The position numbers and the translations under genes were made by a program. The notes beneath the pieces are model-generated. The model did not search any database and was not told the origin of the DNA. It saw nothing but the letters and a program-made list of their open reading frames with translations. 64,000 bases of DNA, from assembly GCA_905214105.1 (NCBI GenBank), contig CAJMKK010000007.1, forward strand, positions 54,192-118,191, read 5' to 3'. This document shows positions 42,581 through 50,128 of this stretch, in pieces. The DNA is from an uncultured bacterium (lineage in GTDB: Bacteria; Actinomycetota; Coriobacteriia; Coriobacteriales; Coriobacteriaceae). Position 1 is the stretch's first letter. Every line of letters starts with the position of its first letter.

Positions 42581-43642
42581 TCAGAATTCAACTTCAAATA
42601 CAAACGATTGCCGGAGTTCTCGCTTAGCTTGGCTTGTCAGGCTCGAATTCGCCCTTATGTTCAGTTTGCTGCATGCCTCGTCGATAGCCATAGCAAGTGA
42701 TACAGACATGGTCATGGTCGTTTCACTTTTCAATTCGACCCGATAGCTCTTCGCCTTGTTTTTATCCTCTCCACCACATCTCGTCTCAATTAACAAGAGA
42801 ACATCTGAGTCATGGGCATACCAATGGAGCTCAGGGCGCCGTGGAACCATGTCGCCCTCAAATTCCTGTGTAAACAGAATTTTCTTCTCACTTCTCGTTG
42901 AATCGCTCAAGGAACCGTCGATTCGAACCGAGCCCCTCTTTCCCGCCTTGGCATTTCCCTTAACCTGGCGGCCTCGCCGAGTTTCCTCGTACTCCGTCAC
43001 CTCCAGCTTGCAGCGCTTCGCGCCAAGCATGAACGCAATCCGTCTCAACTCGGCCATCTTGTCTTGTTGCATGGTTGCGAAATAAGAGTCAAGGTCAACA
43101 AAGCGAGACCGATCAAAAGCATCTATGTAATATGTGGAGTAAAGAGATGGTTTAGGATAGAAAGACAATTCGCTATCCCCGATTGCCTCGCGGTACAGAT
43201 TGAAAATCTGCGTGCCCTTAACAGTATCCAGCCAACCAATAGCATCTCTACAGGCGTCGATGCCCCGACGCTCATTTCCGTCAACAATTCGAATCATGTT
43301 CGGCAAATGGAATGAAGGACTCTGATAGGTCTCCTTGGTTACCGGCCTGTATCTATTAAGCTGCTGCTGGTATGCCCAATCGTTGACCGCGTCACCGATA
43401 TCCGCAGCAGTACCTGCCGCACCATCGGCCGCATCAGCAATAGCTGCCAAGGCGTCATCGACCAGCGGAGTTGCAGCACGCATTGCACCATCGGCAACTT
43501 TCTGTACGGTTGCAACCGCGCCCGCCATCGCGCTTCCGGCGCCATCAACCAACCCGGCAGCGGCCTTACGGATATCAAAACTCTGCTTATGTCGCGGCGG
43601 CTCCTCCCTTTCGACAACAGCCAGATCGTCTTTATCCTCCAT
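42581..43642 (-). CDS. Island protein of unknown family (353 aa)
   Basis: Not recognised. Residues 25-90 are Ala/Gly-rich amphipathic helix (AAAGLVDGAGSAMAGAVATV and similar), perhaps membrane-associating or coiled. The rest is mixed alpha/beta with no clear catalytic motif; notable segments are SPSFHLPNMIRIVDGNERRG, YSTYYIDAFDRSRF and a basic patch KGNAKAGKRGS. AGGAGG precedes the ATG. It follows the DUF4230 gene by 9 bp, so the two are an operon and probably work together, perhaps at the membrane. Base composition is lower in GC than the flanks. No signal peptide. Confidence 0.7.
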   Translation of the reverse strand: MEDKDDLAVVEREEPPRHKQSFDIRKAAAGLVDGAGSAMAGAVATVQKVADGAMRAATPLVDDALAAIADAADGAAGTAADIGDAVNDWAYQQQLNRYRPVTKETYQSPSFHLPNMIRIVDGNERRGIDACRDAIGWLDTVKGTQIFNLYREAIGDSELSFYPKPSLYSTYYIDAFDRSRFVDLDSYFATMQQDKMAELRRIAFMLGAKRCKLEVTEYEETRRGRQVKGNAKAGKRGSVRIDGSLSDSTRSEKKILFTQEFEGDMVPRRPELHWYAHDSDVLLLIETRCGGEDKNKAKSYRVELKSETTMTMSVSLAMAIDEACSKLNIRANSSLTSQAKRELRQSFVFEVEF

Positions 43643-43651
43643 TGTGACCTC

Positions 43652-44323
43652 CTATTTCCTATAGTCGAAATCAACCGTATATTCATCGCCAAATGCCGAG
43701 TTGAACATCGCGCGGATATTTGCTTCGGCGTTCACCCGTGCCTCTTCGAGCAGGTCGCCATCCTTGATGGCCTCGCTTTCACTCCGCTCCTTGCACTGCG
43801 CTTCAAACGCCGTGACGTCTTTGACCTCAATGGGATTGAGGATGTTGTTGCGCTCCTCGAGAGCGCCCGATTTCTTCATATCCGGCGTGTTTGAAATTAC
43901 GTAAGGCTCATCCATCGTAATGGTCAGCTTCTTCTTGTTTGTATGTATCTCTGCCGTCTCGAGATTCACGCCCGCCTTAATGGTTCCAACATAGCGATAC
44001 CAAAAACTGTTTTCTGTAAACGGGATATCAAACCAATCGAAGAACCTCTTGGTATCTGTCACCTTATCGACAATCGTATAGTTCTGCGATGCAGAAACCA
44101 TCTCATTCTGGGAAGCAATACGTTCAAACACAACCGACGGGGAGAGCGTATTGGGGGTCGCTTCTTTTGCACCCGCAGCTTTGCCGTTATTAAAGATGCT
44201 AATAAAAAGTACAGCTACAATCAGCCCGCCAAGCGCCAAGCCCGCGATGAATACCTTGGGTTTCGTCAGGATTCTCCCGAGTTTCGCTTTCAGCGCCCCC
44301 ATGCCTTCCTCCAACTCATCCAT
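43652..44323 (-). CDS. DUF4230-type membrane-anchored protein
   Basis: A 223-aa protein. A basic stretch, then one membrane span at about residues 24-45 (VFIAGLALGGLIVAVLFISI), then an extracytoplasmic domain with SQNYTIVDKVTDTKRFFDW, GTIKAGVNLETAEIHTNKKKLTITM and a charged C-terminal helix ending in DFDYRK. This is the pattern of DUF4230 proteins, whose function is unknown. AAAGGAATAGGGG precedes the ATG. First gene of a two-gene unit with the 353-aa protein. Confidence 0.7.
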   Translation of the reverse strand: MDELEEGMGALKAKLGRILTKPKVFIAGLALGGLIVAVLFISIFNNGKAAGAKEATPNTLSPSVVFERIASQNEMVSASQNYTIVDKVTDTKRFFDWFDIPFTENSFWYRYVGTIKAGVNLETAEIHTNKKKLTITMDEPYVISNTPDMKKSGALEERNNILNPIEVKDVTAFEAQCKERSESEAIKDGDLLEEARVNAEANIRAMFNSAFGDEYTVDFDYRK

Positions 44324-44485
44324 CCCCTATTCCTTTCAAAATCCCTGCTATTTAAGAAACTGCCGTGGGTTATACCTCATGCCTAAATTGTCGTTTTCAG
44401 CATTTCTTTAGACGAGGGCAGTTGTTTGCAATCCGAAATATACACATTCGTTCGCAGCACTTGTTGTTCAATAATTGGCATAAAA

Positions 44486-44524
44486 CGGGCAGGTCAACCA
44501 TTCATTGCCGATTAACCCGCCCCT
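44486..44524 (-). terminator. Terminator downstream of the lipoprotein gene
   Basis: Minus strand GGGCGGGTTAA, 14-base loop, TTGACCTGCCC, GTTTT. The rest of the 44324-44536 gap is AT-rich with the promoter of the DUF4230 gene expected in it. Confidence 0.55.
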
Positions 44525-44536
44525 TCCGTGCAGAAC

Positions 44537-45352
44537 TTATTTATTTACATCGTAGCTGGAAACAGATGCGACAACGCGCGCAGCGTCAACATCGGACGTT
44601 GCCTCGAACTTGACTTTCTCACCCGGCGCCCACGAAGAGGTGTCCGCATAGGTCTCCTCCGCTTTGATGTCATCTGCATCATAGAGAGCAAGTGTCAGGC
44701 TGACGTTAGAGAACGATATACCAGAGGTGTTCTCAACTACCGCCGTATACGTATACAGACCGTAACCGTCATCCGATTTTTCGAAATTTGCTCCTTGAAT
44801 CAAACTGTTGATGGCATCCTCATAGCGGGTCTTCTCTGCTACGGACTTTCCATTCTTAATTAAGTCGTTGAAATCATCCTTATATTTTTCCCCTACTTCC
44901 AGCCCGTAATTATCAACAAGCTTCTTGAGTTGCGCAGACCGCTTATCGTAGACTTTATTCCACTCTTCGTAATAATCCGCAGACGATTGCGAGTAGTCCT
45001 CGGTCACCTTAAGCTGGTCATCAAGCAGATTCAGATACGTGATTACGTCCTGTTGCATCTTGGAATCTTTAAACCTAGCGTTCTTGAGTTCCTTGTCGTT
45101 CTTGATTTCAGCCTCAATAGCTTCCTGGATATTCTCGGTTGAATGAGGATCATCATCGTTTGCATTAGATTCAATGACGTCGGACCTTCTCTCAAACCCG
45201 GCGGCGATAACATTCATTGCCTTATCGTCGACATATTTCGACTTTGCAGCGTTTGCATCATTCTGTGAACAGGCCGAAATGAACCCCAGAGAACAGATGA
45301 GCAGAACAAGCAAGCCCATCATGGGCTGCTTTTTAGTAGCATTTCGTTTCAT
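44537..45352 (-). CDS. Island lipoprotein with C-terminal FxLYD-like domain
   Basis: A 271-aa secreted lipoprotein. A basic start is followed by a hydrophobic signal (GLLVLLICSLGF) and a lipobox ISAC with Cys about residue 28. The middle is charged helical sequence. The C-terminal 80 residues (VVENTSGISFSNVSLTLALY, then SSWAPGEKVKFEA) resemble the FxLYD beta-domain of Gram-positive lipoproteins. The ATG at 45352 follows GAAGGGAAA. Anchored outside the membrane; function unknown. Lower GC than flanks, with the other island genes. Confidence 0.75.
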   Translation of the reverse strand: MKRNATKKQPMMGLLVLLICSLGFISACSQNDANAAKSKYVDDKAMNVIAAGFERRSDVIESNANDDDPHSTENIQEAIEAEIKNDKELKNARFKDSKMQQDVITYLNLLDDQLKVTEDYSQSSADYYEEWNKVYDKRSAQLKKLVDNYGLEVGEKYKDDFNDLIKNGKSVAEKTRYEDAINSLIQGANFEKSDDGYGLYTYTAVVENTSGISFSNVSLTLALYDADDIKAEETYADTSSWAPGEKVKFEATSDVDAARVVASVSSYDVNK

Positions 45353-45546
45353 GGCTATTTCCCTTCGATTGACGTTACAGCTCATAACCCCTCGTCAAAA
45401 AGCAGACGAATTGGCAACGCGGTGGCACTATTTGATTCCAGGGCGTGAACTGGATAAACATCGAGGGAAGGAGTGGGCTCTGTGCGATAAACTCCCCTCT
45501 TCAAAATGTCTAGTTAAAGAGGACGGACAGACGGCGAACGGTCATA

Positions 45547-46149
45547 TCAGTTCGTGTCCGCCCGTCTCCAACGATCGAACGTCGATGCGCTGACGTTCAG
45601 GAGCGTTGCGGCCTCTCGCCTCGTAACTTCACCCCCTTCAAATGATTTGATGACATCGTTATAGCCATCCGGACGTTCGAGCGCCGGCCTCCCAAATCTC
45701 ACGCCACGCAGGCGCGCCGACGCGATACCCTCTGCCTGGCGCTGCTTGATGTTCTCGCGCTCCAGCTGCGCCACGTAGCTCAAGATTTGAAGGACCAGAT
45801 CCGCCATGAACGTTCCCGTGATGCCATCGGGTTGCTCGCGCGTATCGAGTAACGGCATATCAAGCACCACGATGGCAGCACGCCTATCCACCGTGATGCG
45901 TCGCCATTCATCGAGGACTTCACGATAATCGCGACCCAATCGGTCGATACTTTTGATCACGAGAACGTCACCCTCGCGCAACCTGCGAAGAAGACGCTGG
46001 TACTGGGGACGTCTAAAGTTCTTACCGCTTGCCTTGTCAGCGTAAATCTGACCCTGTTGAACGGGAAACCTTCCCAGTGCGTCTAACTGACGATCCAAGT
46101 TCTGGTCCGCGGAAGAGACACGCGCATACCCAAAGATTCGATTGTCCAT
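45547..46149 (-). CDS. Serine recombinase (resolvase/invertase type)
   Basis: A 200-aa small serine recombinase. FGYARVSSADQN carries the catalytic Ser and DRLGRDYREVLDEW the conserved Arg region; an HTH_7-type DNA-binding tail (GGEVTRREAATLLNVSASTFDRW) ends it. Length fits resolvases and invertases, not large integrases. GGGGCA precedes the ATG at 46149. It lies at the right end of the AT-rich island, close to a repeat also found at the left end, and is the best candidate for having moved it. Confidence 0.92.
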   Translation of the reverse strand: MDNRIFGYARVSSADQNLDRQLDALGRFPVQQGQIYADKASGKNFRRPQYQRLLRRLREGDVLVIKSIDRLGRDYREVLDEWRRITVDRRAAIVVLDMPLLDTREQPDGITGTFMADLVLQILSYVAQLERENIKQRQAEGIASARLRGVRFGRPALERPDGYNDVIKSFEGGEVTRREAATLLNVSASTFDRWRRADTN

Positions 46150-46294
46150 AATTGCCCCTATCGGCCGCCTCTTGGCAGCATCGGCTCAAGCGAGAGCCCA
46201 CTCACTATAGGGCGTGCAAATTTCGCGAATGGGCTGAAGTCATTTTGGTCCTCAGGCACAAGCTGTTCAAGTGCTACGTCGACAACATGCTAGC

Positions 46295-46326
46295 TTTTAA
46301 CGGTAATTAACTGCTTTTAACTAGAA
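46295..46326. repeat. Right direct repeat of the recombinase island
   Basis: TTTTAACGGTAATTAACT followed by GCTTTTAACTAGAA. It matches the left repeat (42446-42477) over the last 14 bases exactly and loosely before that. 150 bp upstream of the recombinase start. Confidence 0.4.
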
Positions 46327-46369
46327 TTGGCTAGAAAAGAAAAGCGTGATGCTGACAGGCCTTGCCGGC

Positions 46370-46400
46370 ATGTGACAAAGGGACCGTCCCTTTGTCACAT
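46370..46400. repeat. GTGACAAAGGGAC hairpin, copy 2
   Basis: ATGTGACAAAGGGAC, CG, TCCCTTTGTCACAT. Four bases after the stop of the UvrA-like gene on the minus strand. Together with copy 1 it brackets the island. Confidence 0.85.
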
Positions 46401-46404
46401 CCGG

Positions 46405-48885
46405 TTATAGGTAGCGACCGGTGATGCTTGCGGAGCAGGCCGCGATGTCGCCCGGCGTACCGGTGCAGACGATTTGCCCGCCCGCGTCGCCACCGCCCGG
46501 GCCCATGTCGATCACGTAATCGGCGTTACGGATAAGGTCGAGGTCGTGCTCGATCACGATAACCGTGGCGCCCTTGGCAACAAGGCCATCAAACACACTC
46601 AGCAACACCTGAACATCGAGCGGATGCAGGCCAATCGTGGGCTCGTCGAATACGAATACGGCATCGCCCTGCACGCGACCCATCTCGCTCGCAAGCTTAA
46701 GACGCTGAGCCTCTCCGCCCGAGAGCGCCGGCGTGGGCTCACCGAGCGTGAGATAGCCCAAGCCCAGGTCGTGCAAGGTCTGCAAGCGCGTCTGAACCTT
46801 CTTGAGCCCCAGTGTGGCGTCGATGGCCTCGTCCACACTCATGTCCATGAGCTGCGGCAACGTAAGCAGACTCCCGTCCTTGCCCTCGCGATGGATATGC
46901 GAGGCAGCCTCGGCGTAGCGCGAACCACGGCATGCCGGGCAGACGATTTCGACATCGGGCAAAAACTGCACGTCGAGCGATATCGAGCCCGTGCCATCGC
47001 ACGTAGGGCAGCGCAAGGCGCCAGTGTTGTAGCTAAAGGCACCCGCCTTATACCCCGCCGCCTTGGCCTCGGGCGTGCGGGCGAAGGCACGGCGCAGCTC
47101 ATCATGGATATCGGCATAGGTCGCCACCGTCGAGCGCACGTTGGCGCCAATGGGCGTGGCGTCAATCAGGTTGGCGCGCGCGATGCCCTCGGCATCGACC
47201 CAACGCACGTGCCTCGGCAGGCGCTCGCCGGCCGCTTGCGCCTTGAGCGCCGGGATGAGCGTCTCGAGTACCAACGTCGTCTTACCCGAACCCGAAACGC
47301 CCGTCACCGCGACAAGGCGGCCACGCGGGATATCGACTTCGAGCGGTTTGACGGTATGGATGGCATCGGTCGCCATGCGGATATGGCCCAGGTCGAACAT
47401 TTCGTCGTCAGCCACCTGCGGGCGCAAGCGCTTGGGGTCCGAGCGCAAAAACGGCGCGATGCGGCTGCCCTGCGATTGTTCGACCTCGTCCACCGAACCG
47501 GCGGCGATTACATGACCGCCGCCCGCTCCGGCAACGGGGCCCATCTCGACCAGATAGTCGGCTTCTGCCAGCACGCGCGTGTCGTGGTCAACAACAACCA
47601 CGGTGTTGCCGTCATCCACCAGATCGCGCATCACGCCTACCAGGCCGTCGACATTGGCAGGATGCAGGCCGATCGAAGGCTCGTCCAACACATAAAGCAC
47701 GCCTGTCGATCGGTTGCGCACCACGCGAGCAAGCTGCACGCGCTGGCGCTCACCCGTGGAGAGCGTGGCACCGGCGCGGTCGAGTGAAAGGTAGTCGAGA
47801 CCCAGGTCGATCAGGCGACGGGCCGTGCTCAAAAACGAATCGCAGATGTCCGTCGCCATGGGCCGCATCTCGGTCGGCAAGGATGCGGGCACCCCACGCA
47901 CCCACTCAATCGCCTCGCCCAGCGTCATGACCGCCGCCTGTGCCAGATTGATGCCGCGCACCTGGGGCTGGCGCGCGGCCTCGGCAAGACGCGTGCCTCC
48001 GCAGTCACGACACGGCCCTTCGCGCAAAAAGCGTGCAACGCGCTTGAGCCCCTTATCGTCCTTAACCTTGGCGAGCGCATTCTCGACAGTATAGACGGCG
48101 TTGTAATAGGTGAAGTCGAGCGGCGTAGCGCCCTCGCCGTTTTTGGGAACGTAGAGAATGTGCTTTTTAACCGCCGGACCATGGAACACGATGTCGCGCT
48201 CTTGAGACGTGAGCTGGTTAAACGGCACGTCGGTGCGCACGCCCATCTCGCCGGCTACCTGCTTCATCAGATCCCACATGAGCGTACCCCAGGGAAGCAC
48301 CGCGCCTTCGTTGATGGTCTTTGACTCGTCGGGCACCAGGCTCGCTTCGTCCACCTCGCGCATGACACCGGTGCCGCCGCAGGTAGGGCACGCACCGCCG
48401 CTGTTAAAGGCAAGGTCCTCGGCACTCGGCGCGTAGAACTCGCGGCCGCATGCGGGGCACGTGAGCGACAGGCCCGCAGCCACGTTAAGGCTCGGCTCCA
48501 CACGCGCCCCGCAATGTGGGCACACGTGATGGGCACAGCGGCTAAAGAGCAAACGCAGACTGTTGTTGAGCTCGGTCATGGTACCAAAGGTCGAGCGCAC
48601 GCCTGGCACACTGGGACGCTGATGCAACGCGAGTGCCGCCGGTACGTGCAGCACCTCGTCCACCTGGGCGTGCTCGGCCTGCGTCAGGCGACGTCGAGTA
48701 TAGGTGCTGAGCGCCTCCAGGTAACGGCGCGAGCCCTCGGCATAAAGAACTCCCAGCGCCAGCGAGCTCTTGCCCGAGCCCGACACGCCGGCAATGCCCA
48801 CGAGCCTCCCCAGCGGAATATCGATATCGATGTCCTTGAGATTGTGGACACGTGCACCGCGCACCTCGATAGCCTGCGGGCTCAT
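46405..48885 (-). CDS. UvrA-like ABC ATPase (class II, UvrA2 type)
   Basis: An 826-aa protein with two UvrA-type ABC modules: Walker A GVSGSGKSS and GVSGSGKTT, signature LSTGERQRVQL and LSGGEAQRLKL, Walker B VLYVLDEPSIGLHP and VFVFDEPTIGLHP. CxxC pairs of UvrA zinc modules are present (CPTCGG, CRDCGG, CPTCDG...CPACRG). It is about 100 residues shorter than canonical UvrA, as in UvrA2 proteins that lack the UvrB-binding domain. UvrA2 proteins are linked to damage tolerance and antibiotic resistance. The start is uncertain: ATG 48885 (AAAGGTGA upstream) or ATG 48918 overlapping the AAA ATPase gene. Confidence 0.88.
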   Translation of the reverse strand: MSPQAIEVRGARVHNLKDIDIDIPLGRLVGIAGVSGSGKSSLALGVLYAEGSRRYLEALSTYTRRRLTQAEHAQVDEVLHVPAALALHQRPSVPGVRSTFGTMTELNNSLRLLFSRCAHHVCPHCGARVEPSLNVAAGLSLTCPACGREFYAPSAEDLAFNSGGACPTCGGTGVMREVDEASLVPDESKTINEGAVLPWGTLMWDLMKQVAGEMGVRTDVPFNQLTSQERDIVFHGPAVKKHILYVPKNGEGATPLDFTYYNAVYTVENALAKVKDDKGLKRVARFLREGPCRDCGGTRLAEAARQPQVRGINLAQAAVMTLGEAIEWVRGVPASLPTEMRPMATDICDSFLSTARRLIDLGLDYLSLDRAGATLSTGERQRVQLARVVRNRSTGVLYVLDEPSIGLHPANVDGLVGVMRDLVDDGNTVVVVDHDTRVLAEADYLVEMGPVAGAGGGHVIAAGSVDEVEQSQGSRIAPFLRSDPKRLRPQVADDEMFDLGHIRMATDAIHTVKPLEVDIPRGRLVAVTGVSGSGKTTLVLETLIPALKAQAAGERLPRHVRWVDAEGIARANLIDATPIGANVRSTVATYADIHDELRRAFARTPEAKAAGYKAGAFSYNTGALRCPTCDGTGSISLDVQFLPDVEIVCPACRGSRYAEAASHIHREGKDGSLLTLPQLMDMSVDEAIDATLGLKKVQTRLQTLHDLGLGYLTLGEPTPALSGGEAQRLKLASEMGRVQGDAVFVFDEPTIGLHPLDVQVLLSVFDGLVAKGATVIVIEHDLDLIRNADYVIDMGPGGGDAGGQIVCTGTPGDIAACSASITGRYL

Positions 48886-48910
48886 CTTCTGTTCCGTCAC
48901 CTTTATCACC

Positions 48911-50029
48911 CTACTCATGCCATAAAGCGCGGTCGCGGATATACTCGCCCAGCATGGGCACGGTAAACCGCACAAGGCCGTATCCGGCGGCCTCGATGAC
49001 GCGCTCGCGAATCAGGCTTGCGCGATATTTACTCGCCCAGCTCTGGGTACGGTCGCAGCGCTCAATGATATCCGCCGTGCGCGTCGGCTTGTCCTCGTCA
49101 ACCGCCATAGCCTCGATAAAGAGGCGCTGAGGGCTGCGCAGACCGTAATACAGAGGTGCGTCAACCGCTTCGTAGAACTCGGAGACGGCATCCGCATGGC
49201 CATTCTCGACATCGCGCCTTTCGATGACCTGCGAGCCACGCCGGACAGCAGACCGCCACATGTAATAGCCCACCAGCTGAACCATATAGGGATGCCCCAT
49301 GCTCTTGCGCGCCGCAAGGTCCGCCGTCTCCGCGTCAACGTAAAGACCAGCGTCTTTGACCGTCTGGATATACGAATCGCGCACTTTGGGCAAAGATATT
49401 GCCCCCAACGTACGCTGCTGGGCACGCCGCAAAAACGTCACGCTCGGCTCTTCGAGCAGATCGTCAACCATACTGGGCAAGCCGGCGAACGCCAGCGCAA
49501 GACCGCGCTGGTCGCTATCGGGCAAGCCCGTGGCATCCTGGTCTCCGAGCACCTGCTGATAGAGGACGGCAAGAGCCGCCAGTTCCTCGATAGACACCGA
49601 TTGTGCCTCGTCAATCGCAAACAAGACGCCCTTGCCCGGACCGAGCTTCTTGAGACGCTCGTTGACCAGCCCTCGCAATGTCTCGCCTTTTGCCCGCGCC
49701 GCCTCGACCGACATCCGGCCAAACGACGGCCCAAACTCCATTGACGTCACAACGGGTTTATTCGAGCGAAGCGCGTCGGCCAAGCGGTCGCACAAACCAA
49801 GCGAAGCGGAATCGGAGACAACCGCCCATCCGCGCTCGCTGGCTAGACGTTGCAGCTCCCGCAGGAGAACCGTTTTGCCATAGCCGCGGTTTCCCGTAAT
49901 GAGCATGAGCCTGCCCGGCGCTCCGGCGCCGTTGTCGAGCCCTTCCTCAAAATCTTCGATGACCGACTCGCGACCGATGAGTATCGGAGGCCGCTTACCA
50001 GCTGTGGGCTTAAAGGGATTTGGATTCAT
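48911..50029 (-). CDS. AAA ATPase (ORC1/Cdc6-like ATP-binding protein)
   Basis: A 372-aa ATPase. Walker A is ITGNRGYGKTVLL (about residues 44-56) and Walker B is VLFAIDEAQS (about 136). A winged-helix-like C-terminus follows (SPQRLFIEAMAVDEDKPTRTADIIERC). It resembles stand-alone actinobacterial ATP-binding proteins of unknown role. GGAGG precedes the ATG. It overlaps or directly precedes the UvrA-like gene, so the two are cotranscribed and may cooperate in DNA repair or drug response. Three 10-bp repeats lie upstream. Confidence 0.8.
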   Translation of the reverse strand: MNPNPFKPTAGKRPPILIGRESVIEDFEEGLDNGAGAPGRLMLITGNRGYGKTVLLRELQRLASERGWAVVSDSASLGLCDRLADALRSNKPVVTSMEFGPSFGRMSVEAARAKGETLRGLVNERLKKLGPGKGVLFAIDEAQSVSIEELAALAVLYQQVLGDQDATGLPDSDQRGLALAFAGLPSMVDDLLEEPSVTFLRRAQQRTLGAISLPKVRDSYIQTVKDAGLYVDAETADLAARKSMGHPYMVQLVGYYMWRSAVRRGSQVIERRDVENGHADAVSEFYEAVDAPLYYGLRSPQRLFIEAMAVDEDKPTRTADIIERCDRTQSWASKYRASLIRERVIEAAGYGLVRFTVPMLGEYIRDRALWHE

Positions 50030-50062
50030 ATCGGCCTCCTCGGATTGGCAAACCCTGGTAAC

Positions 50063-50093
50063 AGTTATACCAACTTATACTGAGTTATACCAA
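50063..50093. promoter_or_regulatory. 10-bp tandem repeats upstream of the AAA-UvrA operon
   Basis: AGTTATACCA, ACTTATACTG, AGTTATACCA in a row, each one helical turn, 34 bp before the start codon. AGTTATACCAA recurs exactly at 20 bp. Probably a regulator site overlapping the promoter. Confidence 0.5.
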
Positions 50094-50097
50094 TAGC

Positions 50098-50128
50098 ATG
50101 TGACAAAGGGGATGTCCCTTTGTCACAT
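50098..50128. repeat. GTGACAAAGGGAC hairpin, copy 3
   Basis: ATGTGACAAAGGG, 5-base loop, CCCTTTGTCACAT. The right arm read on the minus strand contains the last Met and stop codon of the TetM-like GTPase gene. Confidence 0.85.
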
